DNA from: Blastocladiella emersonii ATCC 22665
Lineage: Eukaryota > Blastocladiomycota > Blastocladiomycetes > Blastocladiales > Blastocladiaceae
Direction: 5' to 3'
NCBI GenBank assembly: GCA_025594325.1
Contig: JANHCV010000014.1
Coordinates: 558,001-622,000, forward strand
Length of the DNA: 64,000 nt
The notes under the pieces were generated by a model that did not search any database, was not told where the DNA came from, and saw nothing but the letters and a program-made list of their open reading frames with translations. Every line of letters starts with the position of its first letter. The first letter of the stretch is position 1. Shown piece by piece: positions 32,485 to 42,086 of the stretch. A program made the position numbers and the translations under genes.

Positions 32485-34863
32485 ATGGAAACTGAGCACG
32501 ACTTGGTGCAATCTGCGATTTATGGCCCGATGAACCAGCTCGCATCGCTGCCCGCGGAGCTCATGGCAGTGGTGCTCCAGCTCGCCAGGCCGCGCACGAC
32601 CGTAACCCTTGCCACGCGCAGTTTTGTTGCTACTTGCCGAGACTTGCGCGTGCAGCGAGTGTGGATTGAATGCTTGTGGAAGACACTCTACGTAACCCAC
32701 CACACGACGCCGCGCCCCTTTGACGAAGCTTTGGTCCTCGTCACGTTCATGGTTGGTCACCTCGAGTCGCCCGAACACCCACCACTTACTTCTCACGCGC
32801 TGCAGCCGCTGTTCTACGCCTCTATGGAGTTCTTGCTCGACATGGCCGAGCCGATACTTCGCGAGTCGGCTCACAATGTTGGTCGCATCTCGGACTTCCT
32901 TCGCGGAACGTTCAACCTCATCGAGGACTGCTGCCTCCCGGTGTTTAAGTTTCCGCTGCACTCGTACCTACAGAACTTTGTTGGACTCGTGTACCGGGAC
33001 TCACCCGCGACACTGCGCCATGTCCTCGAGCAAACCCTCGCGCGGGCTCCTGTCTTGCTTCATGCTCGGCTGCCTTGGGCCATGTGGGCGAGCCTCGATC
33101 CCACGCTCAACAATCGGACCTTGGTGATGCCGTATCTCATCCCCGACCTCCGCCGCATGTCGCCCGACCCTACCGTTGTCGACGTCATCGCGCACCTGGC
33201 CATGTTTCGCGTGCAGCGGGGCACGCTTGACCTGCTCTTGGATCCACGCTTTGGATGCGACATGAAGCAGCTATACAAGAACTTGTGCAAGCCGCAACCT
33301 GCGAAATTGGCCTGCGACGCCATCATTGCCGAACACGCTTCGCCCGAGACCGCTCTCCACCTCTTGGATCAGCTTCTCGAAAAAAGCTGGACCGAAGGGA
33401 TGCTCGCCAAGGTCGGCGCCTCATTCCTTGCCATCGAGCTGTGCAAATGCCCTTCACCGGTGTTTCTTGCGCATCTGGCAACACGCTGCTGCAGGCCCAT
33501 CTCAAGCGCAACACACAACTTGCATGTTCTTTTCGGCAACATCAATGGTCTCGCGACCGAAAACTGGAAGCTGCAGCCCGACTTTATACCCCTTCTTGTC
33601 ACTCTGACGGAGCAAGGATATCTCAACCAGTGGTATTGGACTCAACGGTTGTACGAGCTGACCGACGATCCAGACAATCCCCACACCGCAGCGTTCTCGG
33701 CGACCGTGGGCGCGCAGCTTGGAGACCATCTTGGAATCGCGCTCGCTGAAAGTATGACCCGCTCATTTTCTGACATTAAGCACGTTTCCGTCTCGGCAAC
33801 TAACTCTGATTTTGGCATTGCCATCTGTCTAGTCTTCCGCGATTCGTTGCAGGGCGACAATCCAATGCTGATTATCGCGTTCGCCTTTCAACATTTTCCC
33901 AGCCGCATCGAGTCAATTTTCACTTGCCTTGCTCCCGAGCTCAATGAGGTCTTCAACGACGAAGGTGTTGACCCACCCGAGATCCTTTCTGCGCTCTTCT
34001 CCAGCCGCCCCAACGACCTTGCGTACTGGCCACAGTTTCTCCTTGCCAACACGGTGCTTTCGACGCCCATGTCAAACGCCGAGAACTTCCTACCTACCGC
34101 AATGACGTGGCTCACGGTTGCCGTTCTACGCGATCCCGCCACGCACGACGCAGCGGTCGCGGCCATTTCGGCGTCAGGCACGGCCGCTGCGCACATCGCA
34201 CTGCTTCTCTTGTCCTTCAACGTCGGCCCCCGAATCAAAGGCGCAGTCCCCATTGGCGGCGGGCGCACCTCGTGCGCGACCTGTGTGCTTCAATCGCAGT
34301 GGCCGTACTTTGACACGCTGATCGAGCTCCTTGACATCCACGGCGGCGAGCTTCCCATTGAGAGCCTGCCCTTTGGCGCCACGACGCACGTATCAATTGC
34401 TCTCCAGGGGGACGTGTATTCCAAAGTTCTCCTCGCGCCCATGCGGCGTCGCAGGGCCAAGGAAAAGAATCCGTGCAACTGCGGCCTCGTTGCACCGCAT
34501 CCCCGACTCCGCATGGTCGCTTCGCTCTTACTCATGGACCCGCAGGGCGTGCTGGGCATGCTCCTCCACAACCCGAACGCGTACACGCTTCCACTCGAGT
34601 TTTGGAGGTGCGTACCAGACGGCGCCTTTGACGGTATGTGGGCACTCGCCGACGTCGCCAAGCTTGCCGTCCATCTCGCGGGAATGGATGCAGTTCGAGC
34701 CCACGCCGCGATGAGCGAGCTGGCCCGCGTCGCGCCGTCCGACATCGAGCAGGCCGAGTTCCACAACGCGATCCGCGAAATGTCGGAGGCGGTCAACACC
34801 TACGAGACGCTGGCTGCGCTGGGCAAGGTGTTGCAGGAGAAGCAGTCGCGAAGCAAGGAATGA
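32485..34863 (+). CDS. Family-1 F-box-like/helical-repeat protein (intact reference copy)
   Basis: Two exons: 32485-33751 and 33833-34863, 765 aa. The 81-nt intron (GTATGA donor, AACTAAC branch, TCTAG acceptor) is a multiple of three, so the unspliced frame is open; paralog alignment (AE|IFRDS versus VE|TFRTG) supports splicing. Start METEHDLVQ matches the module; an in-frame ATG at 32470 is an alternative. F-box-like 'LPAELMAVVLQLARPR' with 'LATRSFVATCRDLR', then helical repeats. Near residue 568 is CATC and near 636 is CNCG followed by 'PHPRLR', a candidate zinc site. The tail has 'LEFWRCVPDGAFDG' and 'ELARVAP'. No lesions seen. Likely intracellular; function unknown. Confidence 0.78.
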   Translation: METEHDLVQSAIYGPMNQLASLPAELMAVVLQLARPRTTVTLATRSFVATCRDLRVQRVWIECLWKTLYVTHHTTPRPFDEALVLVTFMVGHLESPEHPPLTSHALQPLFYASMEFLLDMAEPILRESAHNVGRISDFLRGTFNLIEDCCLPVFKFPLHSYLQNFVGLVYRDSPATLRHVLEQTLARAPVLLHARLPWAMWASLDPTLNNRTLVMPYLIPDLRRMSPDPTVVDVIAHLAMFRVQRGTLDLLLDPRFGCDMKQLYKNLCKPQPAKLACDAIIAEHASPETALHLLDQLLEKSWTEGMLAKVGASFLAIELCKCPSPVFLAHLATRCCRPISSATHNLHVLFGNINGLATENWKLQPDFIPLLVTLTEQGYLNQWYWTQRLYELTDDPDNPHTAAFSATVGAQLGDHLGIALAESMTRSFSDIKHVSVSATNSDFGIAICLVFRDSLQGDNPMLIIAFAFQHFPSRIESIFTCLAPELNEVFNDEGVDPPEILSALFSSRPNDLAYWPQFLLANTVLSTPMSNAENFLPTAMTWLTVAVLRDPATHDAAVAAISASGTAAAHIALLLLSFNVGPRIKGAVPIGGGRTSCATCVLQSQWPYFDTLIELLDIHGGELPIESLPFGATTHVSIALQGDVYSKVLLAPMRRRRAKEKNPCNCGLVAPHPRLRMVASLLLMDPQGVLGMLLHNPNAYTLPLEFWRCVPDGAFDGMWALADVAKLAVHLAGMDAVRAHAAMSELARVAPSDIEQAEFHNAIREMSEAVNTYETLAALGKVLQEKQSRSKE

Positions 34864-35135
34864 GCGTTGCGTGAGGTATGGCGCTCGCGCAAGAGCAGCG
34901 TGCGCTAGAAAGCGGATACACGTTGATTGTTGATTTAAACCTGTGGAAATTCTTGACCGTCCTTCTCTGAAATCTTTGGGTCACCGCAACGACTGGGCTC
35001 ATCGGGTCGACTTGAATGTGAGTGGCAGGAGCCGGGGGAATGAGTTGAGCGAGGTCAGCGCGGCGGCAAAGTCCCGTCGCGTTTCAGCGCGCGTTCGCGC
35101 TCTCTCCCGCCCGAGACACCGCATCACCGATAACC
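34864..35135. promoter_or_regulatory. Short promoter region of the ankyrin-like gene
   Basis: 272 bp. Ends in a pyrimidine-rich leader (CTCTCCCGCCC near 35100) just before the ATG, as in other family members. Confidence 0.35.
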
Positions 35136-36344
35136 ATGGAGCAATCGAATGAACACTTGATGCAAACGGAGCGCCGGCAGCTGCCGTACGAGCTGATCGA
35201 GCTTATCCTGGTCTTTGCGCTCGTGGACTGCGACCTCAACTGCGACACCTCGCTCGAGCACGCTACCACGTTACTTTGCGTCGCGCCCGGCCTCCCAATC
35301 ATGAACTTCTTCCTGCTCACATCTCCGAGATTCGAAGCGCTTCGGGATTCCGCGCTGCTTCTCGATTGCGAGACTTTCCGTGACGCGCTCATCGAGTGCC
35401 TCGTCTCGCCTCCACCTCCAGCCTACGCCGATGCTTCTTTGTTTTATGCGAAGCTCGTGTCCGTTGCGGGTCGCGTCGACCTGCTCGAGGCGTGGGAAGA
35501 GTCGGGCGGCGACACGTACGCGGGTACTTTGGCCAACGAGGCTTTCGATCTTGCACTCGCCGCTGGCCAAATCAAGGTGCTCGACTGGTGGTGGTCCGAG
35601 GTGGAGTTCAAGATTGAGTACCGGGCCGCGTTCGAAGTGGCGTTCGAGAATGACCAAGGCCGGTCGATCAATTGGTTGCTCAAGAACTTTGACGAGGACC
35701 GCAATATCGAGCGGTTTGGTGTCGACTTGCATGACATTGAAGTGTACGACGAGGAAGGAATCAACAAGTGCGAGTACACGCACTTTGTGGAATATGCGTC
35801 GCGGGGGCTCGCCCAGCGTGCCGTCAAGAACAGCTTTGTGTCCGTCCTCGACTGCCTCCCGCTTGACCGGTCAGGCCCCGCCAACGGCTGGGCGCATGAA
35901 GTTGACTGGAAGCAGGTGATCTTCGATACTCTCAAGCACGACCATCCGCAGCTGCTCGATTGGATCGCCCGCCCTCCCCGCGCTTTTTACTTTCACCGTG
36001 CGTGGGCAGGCGACTGCTGCGAATCCAATAACCCCATTATCTGCCCGTACGAGCATTTTACGAGGAACTCGATTTCGCTGCTCGACTTGGCTTCCAACGC
36101 GGGCGCGGTCAAGTGCCTCGAATGGCTCGACGAGCAGCGGCGGAGCGCGGAACAGCGCAACGCGACGCCAATCCCGTGCTTTCGTGGCTTTAATATCACC
36201 AGCGTTCTCGGGGCTGCGAAGCGTGGCGATACCAAGACGGTCGACTGGTGGGTCAAATCCGGTCTCCTCGAGGAGCGGCGCATCGAGCAGCTCAAAACAG
36301 TTTTGGACATGGCTCGTGCACTCGAGGTGGCTGCCCGGCCTTGA
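35136..36344 (+). CDS. Ankyrin-like repeat protein with family start module
   Basis: Intronless, 402 aa. Begins MEQSNEHLMQ, nearly the same as the family-1 copy at 2174 and the fragment at 36699, but the body differs. After a short F-box-like helix (LPYELIELILVFALV) come divergent ankyrin-type repeats with a Trp-rich turn: 'AAGQIKVLDWWWSEVEFK', 'NDQGRSINWLLKNF', 'NAGAVKCLEWLDEQRR', 'RGDTKTVDWWVKSG'. Repeats of the form AS/AA..G....LDWW are, to my knowledge, frequent in Blastocladiomycota proteomes. Ankyrin repeats bind proteins; the partner is unknown. No lesion seen. Confidence 0.75.
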   Translation: MEQSNEHLMQTERRQLPYELIELILVFALVDCDLNCDTSLEHATTLLCVAPGLPIMNFFLLTSPRFEALRDSALLLDCETFRDALIECLVSPPPPAYADASLFYAKLVSVAGRVDLLEAWEESGGDTYAGTLANEAFDLALAAGQIKVLDWWWSEVEFKIEYRAAFEVAFENDQGRSINWLLKNFDEDRNIERFGVDLHDIEVYDEEGINKCEYTHFVEYASRGLAQRAVKNSFVSVLDCLPLDRSGPANGWAHEVDWKQVIFDTLKHDHPQLLDWIARPPRAFYFHRAWAGDCCESNNPIICPYEHFTRNSISLLDLASNAGAVKCLEWLDEQRRSAEQRNATPIPCFRGFNITSVLGAAKRGDTKTVDWWVKSGLLEERRIEQLKTVLDMARALEVAARP

Positions 36345-36698
36345 GAATCGTGATGCAGGGTCCGCGCGGCGGCGCGGTATGTTTCCGTAAGACCGTCCAC
36401 CAATACATGAAATTTCTCTCTTTTTTCGCGGGTGTTAATGAGGGGGGGGGGGCAGCGGCCCGTGCGGACGGACACGTCTCATGAGCTAATTTGCCTTCCA
36501 CCGATCAACGCCGAGGATGACAGCATTTTTCCTTCGACGCATGACATGTCTCTGAGTGACGTCCACAAAGAGAACAGGCGGACGCGACGCTCATGCTCAT
36601 GCTGCGGCAACGTGATTCGTTTCAGCAGCGCCACCAGCCCCTCTGTCGCCGCTTCGGCGACTCGCTCTCCTATCGGAGCCAACACCGCTACGACCACC
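36345..36698. other. Intergenic region with an 11-base G run
   Basis: Contains a run of 11 G near 36442-36452. The pyrimidine-rich leader at 36640-36698 ending CACCATGG belongs to the fragment that follows. No gene supported. Confidence 0.4.
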
Positions 36699-36857
36699 AT
36701 GGAACAATCGAACGAAAACTTGATGCAACCGGCTCAGTACCGCCTCCCAATCGACCATTCGGACGAGTTTCGTGTTCTGCTTCAACAAGTGTGCGCGAAA
36801 CGCGGGTTCCCGGAGCTCGCCGCACCTCTTTGTGATGAATATCTTGGTCAAGCGTAA
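36699..36857 (+). pseudogene. Start-to-tail fusion fragment of a family-1 gene (52 codons)
   Basis: Begins with the family start (MEQSNENLMQ) and after about ten further residues jumps to a C-terminal segment 'DEFRVLLQQVCAKRGFPELA' that matches the tail of the gene at 16105-18635. Some 750 internal codons are missing, and the frame is kept to a TAA at 36855-36857. Either an internal-deletion pseudogene or a tiny expressed protein; the preserved frame is curious but could be chance. Confidence 0.6.
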
Positions 36858-37364
36858 TGTTCTGGAAGCAACCATCATTTGATGGGTTTTCGTCTTATGA
36901 AACCTTTCAATGCATTTATCCTTTTGACTGATAGTGAGAAAACGCTTCCCCAATCACGCAACGGAATCCACAGGCTGGGTGACGTGTTCGGTTTGCTTAG
37001 AGAAAAATTGGGGGTCGGTGACAACATTGAGAAGCTCGAGATCTAGCGATTATCGAGGAAGTTACTAAAGGAGCGCGCAAGTACGGCGCGCATGCGTGAG
37101 CGCTCTGTTGAAGACACGCCTCGCAGAGTTTTTTGTGAGCCCGGGCGCGATCAGACCTTGAAAAAAAGGCCAGCCGCTGGATACACGGTAGCTCAAACAA
37201 TACTTTCCGCGTTCACCTATTTAGAACGTTCCTCGCGACCAAACCGTTGGCGTTCAGGGCCGGAGCGCTTTGCGAGACGCGTCGATCAATCACGTGAGCG
37301 ACGCGCTGGTCAATTCTCACGCCACGCGCTCAGCTCGTGCTCTCCGGGAACCCATCGCACGGCC
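36858..37364. promoter_or_regulatory. Promoter region of the family gene at 37365 with CACGTG
   Basis: 507 bp; the first part is comparatively AT-rich. A TCACGTGA element (core 37291-37296) lies 74 bp before the ATG, followed by GCGACGCGC and a pyrimidine-rich leader. No coding frame supported. Confidence 0.4.
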
Positions 37365-39815
37365 ATGAATCGAATGAAGAACCTTTACAACTCGGTGCAA
37401 CCTGCTCTCGGAGGCGACGAAGACGTGGATACGCCGGCCGTGGCACTCTCGGCCGAATCCGGCATCTGCGCTCCACCTCTCGCAGCGCTCCCCGACACGC
37501 TCATCTCTTTTGCTTTACAGCTCGCGCAGCCTCGTTCTATCATCTGTGTTGCTTCTCGTTGCCTAATCGAGCCTGCGCGTGACCTCTCGATCAACCGAGT
37601 CTGGGCGCCAATCGTACTTTGCCGCTTTGCTGACCCCGAGCTCGCCGAAAAGTACAAGAACACTCGCGGCGAGCGTGTATTCACCAGGCTCGGCTTCGTT
37701 TTCGACCAGGCCGCCTATGCCGACACGGTCAAATTCCCCTTGGTCGGGCCCCGCGTCCCTAATGCTCAGTTCCTCGTCGCACTCTTGAAGGGTTTCCTAT
37801 TCGATCAGCGCAAGTTTGCCGGCCGGGACTGGGTCAAGTTCAATCAGGAAACCATGCAGTCGGTTCATTACTACGGGTGCAACTGCTCAAACCCGATTTC
37901 CAATCTGGCCAAACTGCAGCCTGACTACGCGTCGCACGCTCATCTCGCTGCACCGTATCTCATTCTCGCCGCCGCTGTGCTCATGGACGATGCGACCCTG
38001 CTGTCGACTTTGTTGAAGGTTGTACAGCAAGCTGTTCCGAGCGTTCTGGCCACGGAGCTACCGTCCATGGAATGGTGGATGTTGACCTGGAAGGGTGTCG
38101 CGTTCCTTGCGGAGTTCAATCTGCACAAGTTTGTGGCTGAGCGGAGGAATCCCAAGCTGTCGATGTTGTTCGTCGACCACCTGCTTCTGCTCGCAGCCCT
38201 TCTTTGGCGGAGCAATTCTTTTCAGGTTCTCTGCGACCCAAGCCTCGGACTTGGACTGGATTTGAAGGCGCTCCAGCACGTATTTGGTGACAACGCAATT
38301 GCACCCTTCGCAATCAAAAACCTCGCCAAGCAGACTCGGCCATCCACGGAGCTCATGCCCATCTTCGACTGGCTTCTGCGCACACGCAAACCGGTTCGGG
38401 TCGAGAGCGAACTACACTTTGCCGACAGCCTCATGGTTCCGACCCTTCACGACTTTCTGTCGCACGCCGCGCACCGGTACCCGAATTGTCTCAAAGATGG
38501 CCTGACTGAGGCTGACAAGCACTTGATTGCTTTCCAAATCCACAAATGGTCGCTTGAGGACATGGACACCGACTTGATTGGGCTTCTCGACGATCTCGGG
38601 CTGGTAAGCCCATTTGCGTGGGCGCACATCATCTCGACTGGGCTCGACCAGGACGAAGGAACTGGCACCGGGGAGCTTTCGCTATTCGCAATCGACCGCC
38701 TCACGTCGGGGACACGGCCACGGCTAACTACAGCCCTTGTCGAGAGTACGTTGGCAAGATACTTCTAGCTACTTTGCTTACCACTAACTTACGTGCCCGT
38801 AGCGTTTCGAACCGGTGTACATCGATCCTGCGATAACAATCGCAACGCAACGTATGCGCTGCTGCACAGCCACCGCGAGCTTGGGCGTGAGCAGTTCGAG
38901 GCCACCCTTCCCAAATTTGCAGCCGTGCTAGCCGATGCTCTTACCATTATGCAACAGCAGCTGCAGGACCCGGCCGATTTCACTTTCTTCGCCACAAATG
39001 CCCTGGGCCCACTCTTTACTTGTGGCGAGGAGCGGCGGCTTAGCCCGTGGCTCCTGTTCCTTCTCGCCAACGAGTTCCTTGCCATCTTTCGCATAACGTG
39101 TCCCCACGACTTGGTCGGCCTGGCGTGGCTCCCTGTCGTCGTCCTCGGCGATCCGGCCACACGCGATGCGGCGCTTTCGAAGATCCGCGCGAAAGGCGCG
39201 GTCACGGCGCACGCGTTTCTTGCCCTGGGACTCAGTTGCCTTCTCGCTCAGGAAGACAAAACCCTCTACTCGCCAATCCCGCGCGAGGAGAAAGGCCGTT
39301 TCCCGCTCGAATTCCACGCGTCGTGGGCTACTACCCTGGCGGACCTTCACCACATCGTTCGCGCAAGCGCGGACCCGGCGATCGCATGGCTCTCGCCTCG
39401 TTTCCAGGGCGCAATGCCGACTATGATCGAGGCAATAACGGCGCACGGCGAGCTCCGCTCCAGCTTCAACCGGGAGCTGGCCGAGTTCCCGGACGGAACG
39501 TGTCCGCGATGCCGCGAGCCGGTGCTGCCGCGCGTCAAGCAGGCGCTCCGGTTCCTGTTCCGCGCCGAGCCAGCGATTGTGCTTGCGCGCTTCGAGCCCG
39601 AGAAGGCGCTTCCGCGTGATTTCTGGGAGCTCATCCCGGACGGCGCGCTCGACGGCTCGAAGGACCCCAAGTGGATCATGGGCATGACCAACAGCACCGA
39701 GCGCGAGTTTGGCGCGGACACGGCGCGCGACGTCTTCCGCGAGCTCCAGCGTGTTGCGCCCGTGGCGTCCCGGGACGCGGCCGAGCTCTTCATCGCGTCG
39801 CTCGAGCTCGACTGA
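37365..39815 (+). CDS. Family-1 F-box-like/helical-repeat protein (intact)
   Basis: Two exons: 37365-38745 and 38803-39815, 797 aa. Intron of 57 nt with GTACGT donor, CACTAAC branch and CGTAG acceptor, at the same phase-1 site as the other copies (VE|TFRTG). Start MNRMKNLYNSVQ; F-box-like 'LPDTLISFALQLAQPR' follows after a longer N-terminal spacer. Helical body with 'IFDWLLRTRKPVRVE'. The C-terminal Cys motif is CPRC (in 'FPDGTCPRCREPVLPRV'); the first motif of other members is absent. Ends 'LQRVAPVASRDAAELF'. No lesions. Divergent from the copy at 32485 but clearly homologous over its length. Function unknown. Confidence 0.77.
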
Positions 39816-40272
39816 ATGTTGGCTAGACCTCGTGGATGAAGCCTGCCACTTGCTCATTGCGATTGTTGTGGGGCTGAATCGTAGCTGTGCGCGACGGCGA
39901 CGAATGAATAGTCTCTGTTTTCTATCTCTGAACCGATTAATGCTAATCTTTCAGTGAGGACTGCTCGAGCAAGAGGGACACATCGATATTTGATCTCGCC
40001 TCATCGCGGTCGCGATCGGGTCTGAGGACGTAGGCGTTACCTACAGATCCAACGCTCGGCGCATCCTTGGCCACGTTGCAAAGTGCGGCAGTTGGAGCCT
40101 CAACGCGGCACAGCAGTGCGGAAGTCAATCTCCAGGGACTTGGACGTATCCGCACATGCCCCGTTAGCATCGCTGCGCTTCGCCTCACGGCTGACCGCCC
40201 CAACGGATTTCAGTTCACCGCCCAGCTCGGTATCCAAGGAAGAATGCAGCCATCATCTTTTCGCACATAATT
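39816..40272. other. Intergenic region, nothing recognised
   Basis: 3' flank of the preceding gene; the first ~130 bp is AT-richer, probably holding the polyadenylation region. No gene supported. Confidence 0.35.
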
Positions 40273-40773
40273 CAAGTCGGTGCAGTCGTGCATCACGTCG
40301 GATCACACCTCCCATCAACCGCGACCACCGCACCCACGTGTGCACGCGCCGCGCCACTCCGAAACAAACGACCGAGCTGGTGGCGCCATGTGCGTCACCC
40401 GGTCTGATGGAACCGACGAGGCGAACTTGACGCAGCGTGGCATAAACATGCGCGTGGGTCGCGGGCGAGCGGGCCGCGTCTCAGGACCGACGCGATCATC
40501 ATTCGGGCGGCGATGGGCGATGAGCGGCGCCGGTGACGGCGCGAGCGTGTGAGCCCACCCCGCGCTTGAAGTTGATGGTGGCCGTGGCGAGAGTGGGCCG
40601 AGATGCTGAGCGTGGAAGCGCACTGATGCTCAAACGATGAGGTGTGCGGCACGGAGGCAAATTTAATCTCGGCGCGCGAGGCAAGGACAAGGGATTGATG
40701 ATAGACGCCGCGACCACACCTGCGACGAGTTGCAGGCTGGTCGGATCGGTTTCGGTTGCAGTCAAGGCGCAAG
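40273..40773 (+). repeat. Dispersed repeat, copy A (about 500 bp)
   Basis: Aligns almost end to end with 46638-47165 in the same orientation. Shared blocks include 'CACCCACGTGTGCACGCGCC', 'GATGGAACCGACGAGGCG', 'ACGCAGCGTGGCATAAAC' and 'GACAAGGGATTGATGATAG'; differences are substitutions and small indels. No long conserved frame in either strand, so a non-coding element or an old duplication is likelier than a gene. Orientation given is arbitrary. Confidence 0.75.
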
Positions 40774-41608
40774 ACTGCTGGTTCTGTGCGGTCGGTCCAC
40801 TCGTTCAACCTCTCCAAAGCCGCGCGCGGCACCGTGGGCGGGATCGTATACAGGCGCGAGTTGACCTGCGGTGGCGGCCGACGCGGGCGTCCTCGTTAGC
40901 GAGACGTCTCAAGCTTACAGCTCGTGTCTTGGAGAAGAACCACTCGAGCTTCTGCTCTGAGCTGCGGGGCGCCCTTGCCGCCGCCGTGTCCGCTCGTCGC
41001 GCCGTCAAGCTCACCTTCACGTATGCCCTCAAAGGCGCTGTCGACTTGGCCGTCAACATGCTCCCGCCCTCCCCGAGGGTGCGGGTTCGCGCAACGTGCT
41101 CGCAAGTGACCAGCCGCGCTGCCCTCCCTCCATGGGCTCGCACCGCGCAGCATTGGGATAGGTGCCGCGTTGCCTCGCGTCGATTCTTGACCCTGAAGAC
41201 GAGTAGTGAGTGCCGTAGCGGCGATGTTCAGGACTCGTTCAACTGTCGCCTACCCGCGGTTCAAGCGAAAGCGCTCCCGCACGGCGCAAGCGCCTTTCGT
41301 GGGGCGGGCTGAAGTCCTCGATTGAAACCCAAACGCGAAGTGTTTAGGTGGCTCAAGTAAAATGTGTGAGTGCCCGAGCGCTTCTCGCGCTTCATTTATC
41401 CCTTCGCTACATTGCGGCATCTGCTCCGCGCTGCCTCAGACAGGAGCGTTCGCGTTGAGACGCGCCGCGCCACTCACGTGATGGATGATAAGCGACTTTA
41501 TTGACGCGATTTCACAGCTTTGAATGGCGGGGAAGGTGGGTTCAGTGAGGAACAACAGAAGATTTGATTCAAAACAAACAAGAAAATGACAAAACGCTAT
41601 CTCTGCGC
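40774..41608. other. Intergenic region
   Basis: Between the repeat and the 3' remnant of the DUF4470 gene. A TCACGTGA site lies near 41474-41481. Short frames on both strands show no recognisable protein. Confidence 0.35.
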
Positions 41609-42086
41609 TTATTCGCCGCGGGGAGTTGAGCAACTGTAGCAGCCCTGCTTCCACGTGCCAGTCATGGGAAACAGCGGAAGAAGCTCAGCGTGCGCGATCT
41701 CCAAGCCAGAAGGTTCGAGCAGCACGGCAGATTCGTCACCCGCCGTGGGACGAGCGCAAAGCACCAAGTGCTCCAAAATCGGCCTAGTCGTGCCCGCGTT
41801 CACCACGATTGGAGGCGCCAGTCGGTCAGGACCAGTGTGCTTGATCGACTTGAGGAACTGAGTTTGGGCCGAGGATAGCTCCTTGGCAAACATGTCCACG
41901 TAGCTGCAGCGGAACGCGATCGTTGGTTCCTGCATGCTGTTGGGCGGCACAACGAGGTACGGCTCGCCCGTCACGATGACCAAGAACGGCACGTTACGGT
42001 CCTGGACACCGTTGTATTAGAGAAGTTCGAAGACGCGGAATCCCTTCGCCTGGTGCAGGAAAAGAGTGCACAACTGCGAGCACAGC
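41609..42086 (-). pseudogene. Former 3' coding end of the DUF4470 gene
   Basis: Downstream of the present stop at 42087 the sequence still reads as protein in a neighbouring frame: 'LAQKQVLAHELCSQLCTLFL', then TAA at 42017-42019, then 'RNVPFLVIVTGEPYLVVPP' and on to a stop at 41609. One frameshift (about 42100-42150) plus one nonsense codon separate it from the upstream frame. It suggests the ancestral protein was about 170 residues longer. Confidence 0.5.

Noticed and set aside
40644-41312. 222-codon plus-strand frame downstream of repeat copy A
   Set aside because: Begins inside the repeat, is not conserved in copy B and has no recognisable domain.
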